DNA of 64,000 nucleotides, from positions 1-64,000 of the forward strand of contig BQMY01000075.1 of NCBI GenBank assembly GCA_022181065.1. The letters are read 5' to 3'. Positions 26,406 through 36,422 of this stretch are shown one piece after another. The position numbers and the translations under genes were made by a program. The notes under the pieces were generated by a model. That model did no database searches, was not told the origin of the DNA, and saw nothing but the letters and a program-made list of their open reading frames with translations. Within the stretch, counting starts at the first letter, position 1. Each line of letters opens with the position of its first letter. The DNA comes from Melioribacteraceae bacterium (lineage in GTDB: Bacteria > Bacteroidota > Ignavibacteria > Ignavibacteriales > Melioribacteraceae).

Positions 26406-26732
26406 ATGAAACCCAATATGAATAACATGATGCGTCAGATTCAGAAGATGCAGCAGGAAATGGAAAAAGTTCAGAACGAGCTTGGTAATAAAACTGTAAC
26501 CGAAGAAGCTGGCGGCGGAATTGTAAAAGCAACAGCAAACGGTAAAAAAGAGATTATTTCTGTTGAAATTGATGAAGAAATAGCAAAAGCAGGTGACAAG
26601 GAAATGTTGGAAGATCTTGTAGTTGCCGCTGTTAACAAAGCACTCGAATCAGCCGGTAAAATGGCTGAAGATGATATGGCCGGTGTGACAAAAGGTATGA
26701 TCCCGCCCGGAATGAATATTCCCGGATTTTAA
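26406..26732 (+). CDS. YbaB/EbfC nucleoid-associated protein
   Basis: 108 residues from the ATG preceded by GGAGGA (a longer frame starting TTG at 26388 would run through the SD). The N-terminus MKPNMNNMMRQIQKMQQEME is the long YbaB helix, and GIVKATANGKKEIISVEIDE is the conserved core. It is a dimeric DNA-binding protein. It overlaps recR by 1 nt (TAATG), the common ybaB-recR pair. Confidence 0.95.
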   Translation: MKPNMNNMMRQIQKMQQEMEKVQNELGNKTVTEEAGGGIVKATANGKKEIISVEIDEEIAKAGDKEMLEDLVVAAVNKALESAGKMAEDDMAGVTKGMIPPGMNIPGF

Positions 26733-27331
26733 TGCAAATCGCCGAACCATTACAACGTGCTATTGACGAGCTTAACAAGCTGCCTACTATAGGGCGGAAA
26801 ACCGCCCTCAGGCTTGCGCTTTATATTCTTAAAAGCAAAGAAGAGAATGTAACAACCCTTACAAACGCTCTCCTCGCGCTGAAAACCGATTTACGTTTCT
26901 GCAATACCTGCCATAACATCAGTATTGATGAGGAATGTGAAATTTGTAAATCGACCCGCCGTGATAAATCGGTGCTTTGCGTGGTTGAAGAACCGAGCGA
27001 TGTTATAGCGATCGAAAAAAGTAACGAGTTTAACGGGGTGTATCATGTTCTCGGAGGTGTATTATCACCACTTTCGGGTAAAGGGACTGATGACCTTAAT
27101 ATAGATTCTCTTGTTAAAAGAGTTGAACATAGTGATATAAGAGAATTGATACTCGCGCTAAACCCTGATACGGAAGGTGAAACTACTGCACTCTATCTTG
27201 CCCGCTTATTTAAAAATTCCAATCTGAATATTTCTCGTATTGCTCGCGGGCTTCCGGTTGGGGGTGATCTTGAGTTTGCCGACCAGGCTACAATTGGCAG
27301 AGCATTTATAGGCAGAATTAAAGTAGAATGA
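26732..27331 (+). CDS. recR: Recombination mediator RecR
   Basis: 199 residues. The N-terminal helix-hairpin-helix (LPTIGRKTALRLALYIL) is followed by a four-cysteine zinc finger (FCNTCHNISIDEECEIC), then a Toprim domain (LCVVEEPSDVIAIEKSNEF, GGVLSPLSGKGTDDLNI) and the C-terminal RIARGLPVGGDLEFADQATI. With RecO/RecF it loads RecA at gaps. The stop overlaps the next gene by 4 nt. Confidence 0.97.
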   Translation: MQIAEPLQRAIDELNKLPTIGRKTALRLALYILKSKEENVTTLTNALLALKTDLRFCNTCHNISIDEECEICKSTRRDKSVLCVVEEPSDVIAIEKSNEFNGVYHVLGGVLSPLSGKGTDDLNIDSLVKRVEHSDIRELILALNPDTEGETTALYLARLFKNSNLNISRIARGLPVGGDLEFADQATIGRAFIGRIKVE

Positions 27332-28062
27332 GCGACTGGTTCAAAGACTGGTTCTCATCGGGAGAATACCACACTGTCTATAAACACCGCGATTCGAAAG
27401 ATGTAGTTCAGTTCTGGAACACATTCACCAAAAAATTTAACCCTCAAAAAGAGATAAAAATTCTTGACGCGGCATGTGGTCCCGGCAGATATTCTGTTTT
27501 TCTTGCCGAAAAGGGATTTGATGTGACCGGTTTTGATCTTGCGATGCCGCTTTTGAAGATCACCGGAGAAAAGCTGACAAACCTAGGCATTCAGCCTAAA
27601 CTATTCAGAAGTGATATACGAAACGTACCCCTGAAAGGCAAATTCGATCTGATACTCAACATGTTTACAAGTTTCGGTTATTTCGACGATGAGGATGAGA
27701 ATTTCCGGTTTATTGATTCTGCAAGGAACCTGATGGGATCTCACTCAATTTTTGTGCTCGATTATCTTAATGAACATCTCGTGAGGAAAAATCTTGTGCC
27801 GCATTCTCAAAAAAAGATTGGTGACAAATCTATTACAGAAAACCGGTTTATACGAAACGGCAGGGTTGAAAAAGAAATAACTATAGCAGGTAAAGAGGGA
27901 AGTGTTAATTTCCTGGAATCTGTAAAGTTGTACGATAAAGATTTTATGCTGACCAAAATAAAAGACCTTGGATATAATGTTAGAGAAGTTTGGGGAGGCT
28001 ATGAGGGGGAGCCTTTTGACAGGAATTCTTCACAAAGATTGATTATATTATTCTCCTTATGA
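27328..28062 (+). CDS. Class I SAM-dependent methyltransferase
   Basis: 244 residues, seven-strand Rossmann methyltransferase. Motif I is ILDAACGPGRYSVFLAEKGF, motif II is VTGFDLA, and SDIRNVPLKGKFDLILNMFT is motif IV. The substrate is not apparent; residues 150-244 are a family-variable cap. It overlaps recR and the downstream lipoprotein by 4 nt each, placing it inside the ybaB-ftsX operon. Confidence 0.88.
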   Translation: MSDWFKDWFSSGEYHTVYKHRDSKDVVQFWNTFTKKFNPQKEIKILDAACGPGRYSVFLAEKGFDVTGFDLAMPLLKITGEKLTNLGIQPKLFRSDIRNVPLKGKFDLILNMFTSFGYFDDEDENFRFIDSARNLMGSHSIFVLDYLNEHLVRKNLVPHSQKKIGDKSITENRFIRNGRVEKEITIAGKEGSVNFLESVKLYDKDFMLTKIKDLGYNVREVWGGYEGEPFDRNSSQRLIILFSL

Positions 28063-28628
28063 GGATAATTTTATTAATATTACTTCTTTTTGTCGCCGGG
28101 TGCGATCTACTTGATACACGTGACCCCGAAGAACCTGATACCGGCAGGGCAGGATTTAATTCTGCTACTACGCCTTCTATCCTTTTTGAAAACTTGTCGA
28201 ATTCATTTAAAGACAGACTGGAAGAAAATTATTATTCATGTTTTGCCGATTCACTTTTTATTGATGACAATTTTATTTTTGTACCATCTGCAGGAGCGAT
28301 TTCGCGTTATCCCGTATTAGCGGATTGGGATCTGGATGCCGAGAAACAGTATTTCCGCCAGCTACTCGGTACTATTGATACAGAATCACCTGTTTTACTC
28401 AATTTTTTCGATGAAGAAGTTACCCAAATTGGTGACAGCGCAATCTATCGCTATAGTTATACCATCACAATTAACAGCAACGACGAAAGTTTGAACGAAG
28501 ATTATAACGGTTTATCAGAATATAAAATTAAACGTGATAACAGAAACTTCTGGGTTATTACTGAATGGACAGACATAAAAAAAGATGAAAGTCCCAGCTG
28601 GAGTGAGCTCAAAGGCAAATATTATTAA
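28059..28628 (+). CDS. Small lipoprotein, unknown function
   Basis: 189 residues with a lipoprotein signal peptide (MRIILLILLLFVAGC, lipobox VAGC, Cys15). The mature part has a SnoaL/NTF2-like look (helices FENLSNSFKDRLEENYYSCF, then strands ending FWVITEWTDI) and resembles the following gene in overall layout, suggesting an old duplication. Function unknown. It is embedded between the methyltransferase and ftsX. Confidence 0.75.
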   Translation: MRIILLILLLFVAGCDLLDTRDPEEPDTGRAGFNSATTPSILFENLSNSFKDRLEENYYSCFADSLFIDDNFIFVPSAGAISRYPVLADWDLDAEKQYFRQLLGTIDTESPVLLNFFDEEVTQIGDSAIYRYSYTITINSNDESLNEDYNGLSEYKIKRDNRNFWVITEWTDIKKDESPSWSELKGKYY

Positions 28629-29109
28629 AGCCGGGGTGTTGTTTTCAATTCTGGTCTGGAGCTGTACTAATCCTTTTGCTCCAAAACTGGATGAAACCGC
28701 CGGCAGCACAGAAAACCTTATCAGTGATCAAAGTGACATTGACGGGGTGTTTAAAAATTTTGCGTACGCATACACTTTTAGCGATACTCTTATTTACGGT
28801 CAGCTGCTTGCCCCTGATTTTACCTTCATTTATCGCGATTACGACAAAGGTGTGGATGTTTCATGGGGGCGATCGGAGGAAATGAAGGTTTCGCACGGAT
28901 TATTTGAAAATACTCAGCGGCTCGATCTTGTGTGGAATAAAATATTATCCATAACTTCCGATTCAACAAATATTGTTCGTTCATTTAATTTAACAATAAC
29001 TTTTAACCCTACTGATATCGTGTTTGTTGACGGGAGAGTAAATCTGGACCTCAAAAACAACGAAGGTAAATGGCAAATTGTCAGGTGGGTTGATGAATCT
29101 AACTTTTAA
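28585..29109 (+). CDS. Small lipoprotein, paralogue-like, unknown function
   Basis: 174 residues from ATG 28585; a GTG at 28603 would shorten it and place the hydrophobic signal nearer the N-terminus. The signal stretch AGVLFSILVWSC contains a lipobox-like VWSC. The mature part (VFKNFAYAYTFSDTLIYGQL, then FTFIYRDYDKGVDVSWGRSE, and a final GKWQIVRWVDESNF) has the same helix-then-sheet order and terminal W-x-I-x-x-W strand as the gene before it, supporting an NTF2-like fold. It overlaps the previous gene by 44 nt. Confidence 0.7.
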   Translation: MKVPAGVSSKANIIKAGVLFSILVWSCTNPFAPKLDETAGSTENLISDQSDIDGVFKNFAYAYTFSDTLIYGQLLAPDFTFIYRDYDKGVDVSWGRSEEMKVSHGLFENTQRLDLVWNKILSITSDSTNIVRSFNLTITFNPTDIVFVDGRVNLDLKNNEGKWQIVRWVDESNF

Positions 29110-29117
29110 CGGGTGCT

Positions 29118-29990
29118 ATGTTTTTTTATTATTTCAAGGAAGCGTTTAACGGTATCTTCAGGGCAAAATTGTCCTCATTTATTACGCTGCTGATACTCTC
29201 TGCTGCTGTGTTGTTCACTGCGGTAACCACCGGGTTGTTTTTCTATTCCGCGAAAATAGAAAACAGGATTAAAGAAAATGTAAGCATTCGTCTTTTTATC
29301 GAAAAATCTGTATCGGAAGCACGTACCGAAGAGATAAAATCAGCTGTGGAAAATTTGGGATACAGTTCACGAGTTAATTTGATATCAAAAGAAGAAGCTG
29401 CCCGTAAGCTCATTGATGAAACGGGAAACAATTTTGTTGAAATTCTTGGTGAAAATCCTCTGCCGGCTACAATCGTTGTAAAACTGAAGGGTGACGCGGT
29501 TCAAACCGGTGATTTTGACAGAATAGTAAATTATTACAAAGAGATTGAAGGGATTGAAAGTGTTGATTTCGACTACAGGATGAGCATGAGGCTGATACAT
29601 TATCTTCATTCAGCTCGAACTATCGTAATTGCGATATCACTCTTTTTAGTCTTTTTTGCCGTTTATTTTACATATCTCACAAACCGTCTGATAAATGAAA
29701 CTAAAGCTGGTCAGTTTAACACAATGAAACTGGTAGGGGCAGATATTTCTACAATTAAATACCCACTGTATCTGAGAGGATTTATGCTCGGAATTCTTGC
29801 CTCTGCTATTATCGGCGCGACTATTATACTTGGATACACTGTTTTACAGGGATTGGCGCTCACTATACAAATAGAAAAGCAATCACTCTATTTACTCATC
29901 ATTGTGGTTTTGATTGCCGGAGTTTTTTACGGTACCGGGGGAAGTATACTCGCTGCAAGAGGGATTAACTATAAAATAAACCTCAAGTGA
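29118..29990 (+). CDS. ftsX: Cell-division permease FtsX
   Basis: 290 residues. One N-terminal membrane helix is followed by an extracytoplasmic domain (~45-165) containing SVSEARTEEIKSAVENLGYS, ISKEEAARKLIDETG and NPLPATIVVKL, then three C-terminal membrane helices with KLVGADISTIKYPLYLRG. This is the standard FtsX layout. FtsEX activates peptidoglycan hydrolases during division. ftsE is not adjacent. It follows the lipoprotein by 8 bp and precedes the polysaccharide genes by 89 bp. Confidence 0.93.
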   Translation: MFFYYFKEAFNGIFRAKLSSFITLLILSAAVLFTAVTTGLFFYSAKIENRIKENVSIRLFIEKSVSEARTEEIKSAVENLGYSSRVNLISKEEAARKLIDETGNNFVEILGENPLPATIVVKLKGDAVQTGDFDRIVNYYKEIEGIESVDFDYRMSMRLIHYLHSARTIVIAISLFLVFFAVYFTYLTNRLINETKAGQFNTMKLVGADISTIKYPLYLRGFMLGILASAIIGATIILGYTVLQGLALTIQIEKQSLYLLIIVVLIAGVFYGTGGSILAARGINYKINLK

Positions 29991-30079
29991 CAACAATCAT
30001 AAACAGTTTGAATTACGAATCTGATATAAGTATCTTATAAGATTGTAAAAACAATAATTTTTCGGATAGAATAAATTTG

Positions 30080-31648
30080 ATGAATATAATGCGTTTAAGC
30101 GGGGCTCTGTTTTTATTATTGTCTATTGTTTTGTTTGCTCAGAAAGTACCTGTTGATTCTGAATTGTCCGCTTCAGGTGATCAGGGAGAAGAGTTAACAC
30201 CGGTGTTTGACATCAATCCCGCTGCCTATATTGTTGGACCCGGAGATGAATTTCTTATCTCTGTTCGCGGAGTAATTGAGAACAATTTTACTACCGCAAT
30301 CAATCCGGAAGGTTTTATTTTCATGCCAAAAATAGGACTTATTGATGTTAACAAGCTGATACTCGCGGATGCCAAGGAAAAAGTTTCGGAAACAATCCGT
30401 AAGTTTTATAAAGATGTTGAGATTGATGTAACTCTCATCAATGTAAGATTTATAAAGATCGATGTACTGGGATTTGTCAATAAGTTTGCGACCTTCACTC
30501 TTCCCGCTAATACAAGACTTTTTGAACTGGTGCAAAAGCAGGGTGAACTTGATGAGGCGTGCGATTTAAGAAACATTCTTACTATTTCTACTGATGGTGC
30601 AGAAACCAGTTACGATGTAATCGCGTATAAATTACTGCGGCAGGAAGATCAAAATCCCTATCTCTCAAATATTAAAACCGTTATACTAAACAGAACTGAT
30701 CAATTTGTCACTATTTATGGTAGTGTTGTACAACCTGATCGATTTCCTTTCAGGGAAGATGAAGAGATTACTAATCTTATCAAACTGGGAGGGGGATTTG
30801 CCAGCAACGCCCGAACCGACACCATTGAGGTAGTCCGCTTTGATGAAAATAATGAAAAACTGTTGAGTATTTTTTACAACTACGATGAATTAAAAAATTC
30901 GGGTGATAAATTACAACCGGGTGATAAAGTAATTATCAGGAAAATACCCGATTTTCAAATCAACCGCATGGTAGAAATAACCGGAGAAGTTCAGTACCCC
31001 GGTATGTACAAAATCAGGAAAAACAGTACAACACTTTATGAAGTGATTTCTGTTTATGCCGGAGGATTTACAAAGGACGCTTCACTAAAAGATGCCTACG
31101 TTGAAAGAAGGATTGGTACCGATAAACCGGATCCTGAACTGGAACGTTTAAAAAGTATTCCCCGAGTTGACCTGACTGAGGACGAATACGATTATCTTAA
31201 AGCCCGTTCACGTGAAAGAAAAGGACGCATGGTAGTTGACTTTATCGGGTTGTTCGCAGGAAAAAACTTGAATGAAGATCTCATCCTTAAACGAGAGGAT
31301 GTAATTGTTATTCCGGAAAAAATAGATTTTATCTCTATTGTAGGGCAGGTTGTAAAACCGGGAAACATAGTTTATGACGAAAATCTCTCTGTTGAGCAAT
31401 ATATAGAAATCGCAGGCGGATTTTCTTGGCGGGCGATTGATGATGATATAAGAGTAATTAAATCATATTCCGGTGAGTGGGTTGAACTGGATGATCTGAC
31501 AAAACTTGAACCGGGCGATATCATTTGGGTTCCGGAAGATCCACCACCTGCAAAATTCTGGGATGTCTTTAGAGATACAATGATGGTATTAGGACAAATA
31601 GCAGCCGTAGTAACTTCAGTTGTAGCAATTGCCGTAGCGACGAGGTGA
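30080..31648 (+). CDS. Polysaccharide export protein (Wza-like, SLBB domains)
   Basis: 522 residues from the ATG at 30080 (an in-frame TTG lies one codon upstream). A signal peptide (FLLLSIVLFAQ) precedes a polysaccharide-export domain (YIVGPGDEFLISVRGVIENN, then INPEGFIFMPKIGLIDV), followed by at least three SLBB-type beta-grasp modules (VTIYGSVVQPDRFPF, VEITGEVQYPGMYKI, ISIVGQVVKPGNIVY). The C-terminal segment is hydrophobic (MVLGQIAAVVTSVVAIAVA). No lipobox cysteine is present, unlike classical Wza. Likely role: outer-membrane/periplasmic conduit for surface polysaccharide. First gene of the polysaccharide set. Confidence 0.9.
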   Translation: MNIMRLSGALFLLLSIVLFAQKVPVDSELSASGDQGEELTPVFDINPAAYIVGPGDEFLISVRGVIENNFTTAINPEGFIFMPKIGLIDVNKLILADAKEKVSETIRKFYKDVEIDVTLINVRFIKIDVLGFVNKFATFTLPANTRLFELVQKQGELDEACDLRNILTISTDGAETSYDVIAYKLLRQEDQNPYLSNIKTVILNRTDQFVTIYGSVVQPDRFPFREDEEITNLIKLGGGFASNARTDTIEVVRFDENNEKLLSIFYNYDELKNSGDKLQPGDKVIIRKIPDFQINRMVEITGEVQYPGMYKIRKNSTTLYEVISVYAGGFTKDASLKDAYVERRIGTDKPDPELERLKSIPRVDLTEDEYDYLKARSRERKGRMVVDFIGLFAGKNLNEDLILKREDVIVIPEKIDFISIVGQVVKPGNIVYDENLSVEQYIEIAGGFSWRAIDDDIRVIKSYSGEWVELDDLTKLEPGDIIWVPEDPPPAKFWDVFRDTMMVLGQIAAVVTSVVAIAVATR

Positions 31649-31651
31649 CAA

Positions 31652-32803
31652 GTGAGTATAAATAAGTTACTGAATATTCTTATATATAACATAAAAAGCA
31701 TTGCCATATTCACTATTTCCGTGATGGTTATTGTGTTGCTGGTACTTTTTCTTATTGTTCCAATTGGTTACACTACTACAGTAAGAGTGTTACCACCCGA
31801 GGATATGAAAAACAGCGGATTGGCTTCATTTCTTGGTTCATCGGATGTTTCCGCACTGATTGGCGGGGTTTCACCGGCAGAAGAAATATCTCAACTTTAT
31901 GCACGGATCGCTAAAAGCAGGTCGGCGGCCGAGTATGTATTGCGGCACTCTGAGCTGCAGGAATATTATGATGAGGAAGACTCGCGCCGGGCGGTTCAGG
32001 CTATGCAGGAAGATTTGTTCGTTGAAGTTACGAAAGAAGGTCTGATTGAATTGAGTTTTAGTGCTTACACTGAATTTTTTGCGAGATTTACAAATCAGCC
32101 GGATAGCATCAATAATCTGTCGGCAAAAATATCGAACCTTTATATTACCGCTCTCGACAGTATCAACAGAGCCAAGTTAAATATCAAGGCTCGCAACTCC
32201 CGATCCTACATTGAAGGGCAGCTTGAAGATACCTATCAAAAACTGATGGATTCTCAGAGGAGATTAAGAGATTTTCAGGAAAAATATAAAACGATTGCCC
32301 TTGCGGAACAGCTCACTGCTGCTATTGGTAACGCTGCTGAAATAAAAGCGCAAATTATGTCATCGGAAATTCAGCTTAAAACTTATGAGTTTAACGCACA
32401 GAAAAATTCCATGGATTATCAGGCAATGAAAAAAAGAATTGATGTACTTAAAGCCCAATATGATTCGCTCAAGGCGCCGAGTGAAGGGAATAGAGATTAT
32501 CTGCCTGCTTTTGACGAAGTACCGGATATTCAGCTTGAGTTTGCCGACCTCACACGCGAAGTGAAGATTTACAACGAAGTTTATTTGCTGCTCCAGAAAC
32601 AATTTTTTGCCGAGAGTATTCAGGAAAATAAAAATGTTCCGACAATTGAAGTACTTGATGAGGCGATTCCTTCTATTAAACCAAAGAGTCCGAGGTTGGT
32701 ATTTCATACATTCGTAAGTGGTTTATTGGCTTTTGCTTTAATTTCGGCATTATTTACTTTTAAAGAGTTAAACGCCGAAAAACTGAGAAAAGGAGAAAAG
32801 TGA
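31652..32803 (+). CDS. Wzz/GumC-like polysaccharide co-polymerase
   Basis: 383 residues starting at a GTG preceded by GAGGTGA. Two membrane segments (about 20-40 and 350-370) flank a periplasmic coiled-coil domain ([20 protein letters not shown], then [12 protein letters not shown]). [16 protein letters not shown] in the N-terminal Wzz domain and the terminal [12 protein letters not shown] before the second helix are typical. No tyrosine-kinase domain is attached. It regulates chain length in polysaccharide assembly. It ends in a GTGA overlap with the next gene. Confidence 0.88.
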   Translation: MSINKLLNILIYNIKSIAIFTISVMVIVLLVLFLIVPIGYTTTVRVLPPEDMKNSGLASFLGSSDVSALIGGVSPAEEISQLYARIAKSRSAAEYVLRHSELQEYYDEEDSRRAVQAMQEDLFVEVTKEGLIELSFSAYTEFFARFTNQPDSINNLSAKISNLYITALDSINRAKLNIKARNSRSYIEGQLEDTYQKLMDSQRRLRDFQEKYKTIALAEQLTAAIGNAAEIKAQIMSSEIQLKTYEFNAQKNSMDYQAMKKRIDVLKAQYDSLKAPSEGNRDYLPAFDEVPDIQLEFADLTREVKIYNEVYLLLQKQFFAESIQENKNVPTIEVLDEAIPSIKPKSPRLVFHTFVSGLLAFALISALFTFKELNAEKLRKGEK

Positions 32804-33750
32804 TCATTCATAAAAAAACAGCGGTTGTAACAGGCGGTGCAGGTTTTTTAGGCTCCCACCTTTGTGACAGACTTATAAACGAAGGAATGAAGATTATTTG
32901 TATCGATAACCTTTTGACAGGAGATCTTCGAAATATTTCTCACCTTTTCGGTAATAAGGATTTTACATTTCTTCACCACGATGTGACAAATTTTATTCAT
33001 GTTGCCGGTGAGGTTGATTATATACTCCATTTTGCTTCACCTGCCAGTCCTATAGATTACTTAAAATTACCAATACAGACGTTAAAAGTTGGTTCACTCG
33101 GCACTCATAAAGCATTAGGTCTCGCCAAAGAAAAGGATGCCCGTTTTCTGCTTGCGTCAACTTCGGAAGTATATGGTGATCCCGCGATTCATCCTCAAAC
33201 AGAGGAGTATTGGGGAAATGTTAATCCTGTTGGTCCCCGTGGTGTTTATGATGAAGCGAAACGTTTTGGTGAATCGATCACAATGGCATATCATCGTTTT
33301 CATGGTCTTGAAACACGCATAGTGAGGATATTCAATACATACGGACCAAGAATGCGCCTCGATGACGGAAGAGCACTTCCTGCATTTGTTTCTCAGGCAC
33401 TTAAAGGAGAGGATATTACTGTTTTTGGTGATGGTTCTCAAACCAGAAGCTTCTGCTTTGTGGAAGATGAAATAGATGGAATCTACCGACTCCTTCTTTC
33501 AGATACAACAACTCCCGTGAACATCGGTAATCCGGCTGAAATCACAATTCGTGAGTTTGCGGAAGAAGTGATTAAAATAACCGGTTCCTCAAGTAAAATT
33601 ATCAATACTGAATTACCTGAAGACGATCCGAAAATTCGTCAGCCCGATATTTCAAAAGCAAAAGAATTACTTGGATGGGAGCCGAAAGTTGAAAGAAGTG
33701 AAGGCTTGAAGATAACAATCGACTATTTCAAGAGTATTCTTGACAGATAA
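32800..33750 (+). CDS. UDP-glucuronate decarboxylase (UDP-xylose synthase)
   Basis: 316 residues, extended SDR. NAD-binding GGAGFLG is at 12-18, HHDVT at 59-63, [10 protein letters not shown] at 78-87, catalytic Tyr150/Lys154 in GVYDEAKR, and [19 protein letters not shown] marks the UXS family. It converts UDP-glucuronate to UDP-xylose, so the exported glycan or glycoprotein decoration probably contains xylose or a xylose-derived sugar. Starts with GTG overlapping the Wzz-like gene by 4 nt. Confidence 0.92.
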   Translation: MIIHKKTAVVTGGAGFLGSHLCDRLINEGMKIICIDNLLTGDLRNISHLFGNKDFTFLHHDVTNFIHVAGEVDYILHFASPASPIDYLKLPIQTLKVGSLGTHKALGLAKEKDARFLLASTSEVYGDPAIHPQTEEYWGNVNPVGPRGVYDEAKRFGESITMAYHRFHGLETRIVRIFNTYGPRMRLDDGRALPAFVSQALKGEDITVFGDGSQTRSFCFVEDEIDGIYRLLLSDTTTPVNIGNPAEITIREFAEEVIKITGSSSKIINTELPEDDPKIRQPDISKAKELLGWEPKVERSEGLKITIDYFKSILDR

Positions 33751-33753
33751 CCC

Positions 33754-35289
33754 ATGAGTAAAAACGGCAGATTAAGTGTAGGCGTTGCCGCTTTGTTTTT
33801 AACAGCCGCAAATCTGCTGGGCAGAGGAATGGGCTTCTTGCGGGAAGTAATATTCGCGAAGGAATTTGGTTTGTCGCAAGATTTTGATATCTATCTCGCG
33901 GGAGCAATTATTCCACTTATACTTAATACCAGTCTGTTATATTTCGCCCAGAATTTCTTCATTCCTCATTATCACAAAACAGCAGCACAAGGAGATGAGT
34001 TAAAGACAAATTTCTTTAACCGGTCATTTGTTTATTTTGCGGGCGCGGGAATTTTGATCGCTCTGTTGATGTACACGTTCAAGGGAATGATTATCGGTCA
34101 ATATCTCTGGAACAGCAGTGCTGAAGTTAAACAGGTAGCCGAAAATGTGCTTTCAATATTTATACTGAGTATTCCGGTAAACTTCACCATTTCACTCATA
34201 AATTCTTTCCTCTTTGCGGAATTCAAATATGTATATCCCGCGATATCCCAACTTTTTCTAAATGTAGTTGTGATCACTGCTGTACTGATATTTTCGGGTG
34301 TTTATGGAGTATATTCAATAGCCCTCGGTTTTCTTGGCGGATACGTTTTACAACTTCTTTTTTTATTATTCATTCTGCTGAAAAAATTTGATTTCAATCC
34401 GTTCAGGTGGGACAAATCCGCAAAATTTGCAAAAGGTATCACGGGCTCTTTGCTGGTAATTTTGTTCATTGAAGTCGTCAATCAGTTTCATCTGCTTGTG
34501 GACAGATATTTCATCAACTTCATTAGCGAAGGTGGAATATCAACGCTCAACTATGCCTCGATATTATATGTAACTCCTATTACAATTGTATCCGGAGCTC
34601 TCTCAACGGCACTCTTTCCGGCGTTATCTGAAAACTTTTCTATCAACAAAACCGAAGCGCTTAAGGAGCAATTTCTCACTGCTGCGGGTATGATCATATT
34701 TCTGTTTATTCCTCTTTCTACAGTCTATATTTTTTGGGGTGATGGAATCATTGATATAATTTATAAGCGTGGCGTGTTTTCTGCCGGTGATGTGCTCCTC
34801 ACCGCCGATGTACTAAAAATTTACGCTTTCTCGATGGTAATTTACGCGGTTTACGCAATTGTTAACAAACTGATTTTTTCTACCGGATTGTATAAATATC
34901 TCTTTTATATCTCAATAATTGTAATCGGCTCGAAAATCACTATGAATTTTCTCTTTGCCGAGTCGATGCAGCAGAATGGATTGGCTCTTTCATCATCGAT
35001 TGCTTACGCGGGTATAGGTATAGCGGGATTTATTCTGGTCAACTTAAAATTGAATTTGAAATCAACCGCGACGATTGTAAAAAAAGGTGTCTTGATCGGG
35101 TTGGTCGCTGTTGGTGCCTGGCTCTTTGTCGATATATTTTTCTATTTTATTAAACTTGATGGATTTTACATCAGTTTTATAAAAATTATATTTTTTGCTC
35201 TTGTGTATGCATATTTTTGCTACGAATTAAAAATAAAAGAATTTATCTACCTTACAGATTATGTTAAATCAAGAATTAGCAAGGTTTAA
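33754..35289 (+). CDS. MurJ/MviN-family lipid-linked oligosaccharide flippase
   Basis: 511 residues with about 13-14 membrane helices. The N-terminus (FLTAANLLGRGMGFLREVIF) and the seventh-helix region (VNQFHLLVDRYFINFISEGG, then ISTLNYASILYVTPI) match the MATE-like MviN/MurJ family. In a polysaccharide cluster it could flip glycan repeat units rather than lipid II; the two cannot be told apart here, so no gene symbol is given. It lies 3 bp after the UDP-xylose synthase. Confidence 0.85.
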   Translation: MSKNGRLSVGVAALFLTAANLLGRGMGFLREVIFAKEFGLSQDFDIYLAGAIIPLILNTSLLYFAQNFFIPHYHKTAAQGDELKTNFFNRSFVYFAGAGILIALLMYTFKGMIIGQYLWNSSAEVKQVAENVLSIFILSIPVNFTISLINSFLFAEFKYVYPAISQLFLNVVVITAVLIFSGVYGVYSIALGFLGGYVLQLLFLLFILLKKFDFNPFRWDKSAKFAKGITGSLLVILFIEVVNQFHLLVDRYFINFISEGGISTLNYASILYVTPITIVSGALSTALFPALSENFSINKTEALKEQFLTAAGMIIFLFIPLSTVYIFWGDGIIDIIYKRGVFSAGDVLLTADVLKIYAFSMVIYAVYAIVNKLIFSTGLYKYLFYISIIVIGSKITMNFLFAESMQQNGLALSSSIAYAGIGIAGFILVNLKLNLKSTATIVKKGVLIGLVAVGAWLFVDIFFYFIKLDGFYISFIKIIFFALVYAYFCYELKIKEFIYLTDYVKSRISKV

Positions 35290-36370
35290 TTTTCACAGAA
35301 AAATCGGACGAGTAACTAATCCTCTGCTTTGGTTATGGCGTTTCATTTTGAAGATATTTGCTCCAACCTCGAAAGATATTGTTGTTCTTGCCATGCATAA
35401 AATTGGGGATAGTGTTTTTACTGTGCCGGCAATTCGGTTTTTGCGTCAGCGATATCCTGAATCGAAAATAACAGTTTTTTGTTACCCCAATAATGTGAGA
35501 GTTTACGAATACGCGTTCGGTGAAGATGTTGAAATTGTTGAACTCGATCCAAAATTATTTTCACGAGGGGAGAGATGGGCACCTGCCGAGTACAGAAAAC
35601 ATGTCCAATCTCTCAAGCCGGGTAAAGTTTTTGATCTGCTTGGGTCATTAAAATCGTTTAGTTTAATTTTTACACTTCCGGTAAAACATATCAGCGCGAT
35701 AACTGACCCGATGCTTGCGGGTTTTTTTGACGAGAGAATCTATCAGCAAGATTACAATACGCTCATTGATCCATATCTTGTTACTGTTGGCGCTGATCCG
35801 GAAAAAGATAAAAACTTGAAATATTTCCCGGTTCGGGAAAATCGTAATAACTCCGTTTTAATTAATCCTTTCGGTGGCTGGAAGGCGAAAGAATGGAACT
35901 TCGTTAAGTTCATTGAACTATATAAAAAACTCCAAACGGACTACGATGTTACATTTGTATTTCAGAAGGGACTTATAAAGGATGATATCTTAAAGCAGCT
36001 CGATGTTGAGGAAATCAAATATGTTGAAAGCGCTTCAATGGATCATCTTTTCGAAATTACTGATAATTGCGGCGCGTTTATAAGTAATGATACCGGTCCG
36101 TTATACGTTGCCAACTTACTCGGAAGTCCAACATTTGCGATTTATGGCCCAACCAACCCTGATTATACAAAACCGCTGGGAGAGGAACATGAATATATTC
36201 AGAAAATATTAAAGTGTTCCTCAAAGCCAATTGAGAAGTTTTGTTATACATATGGGGGAAGAATTGGCTGCCCCGCTTTTGAATGTATGAATCTTCTTAG
36301 CGTAGAAATTGTTTATAATAATATAATAAAGTTCCTCAAAAGGAATAATATTGCGCCCCGCAACAGTTAA
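35261..36370 (+). CDS. Glycosyltransferase family 9 (heptosyltransferase-like)
   Basis: 369 residues, GT-B fold. VLAMHKIGDSVFTVPAIRFL, then NPFGGWKAKEWNFVKFIELY, and FISNDTGPLYVANLLGSPTF with IYGPTNPDYTKPLG are the canonical GT9 stations. The family transfers ADP-activated heptose to LPS core, though members of other specificity exist. Three cysteines in the C-terminal part (KCSSKPIEKFCYTYGGRIGC) recall the extra Cys-rich tail of several GT9 proteins. The start overlaps the flippase gene by 29 nt. Confidence 0.88.
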   Translation: MLNQELARFNFHRKIGRVTNPLLWLWRFILKIFAPTSKDIVVLAMHKIGDSVFTVPAIRFLRQRYPESKITVFCYPNNVRVYEYAFGEDVEIVELDPKLFSRGERWAPAEYRKHVQSLKPGKVFDLLGSLKSFSLIFTLPVKHISAITDPMLAGFFDERIYQQDYNTLIDPYLVTVGADPEKDKNLKYFPVRENRNNSVLINPFGGWKAKEWNFVKFIELYKKLQTDYDVTFVFQKGLIKDDILKQLDVEEIKYVESASMDHLFEITDNCGAFISNDTGPLYVANLLGSPTFAIYGPTNPDYTKPLGEEHEYIQKILKCSSKPIEKFCYTYGGRIGCPAFECMNLLSVEIVYNNIIKFLKRNNIAPRNS

Positions 36371-36422
36371 GTGTGTAATAATTTTATATATTTTAGTGTG
36401 ATTTTACAACAATTACGGAGAG

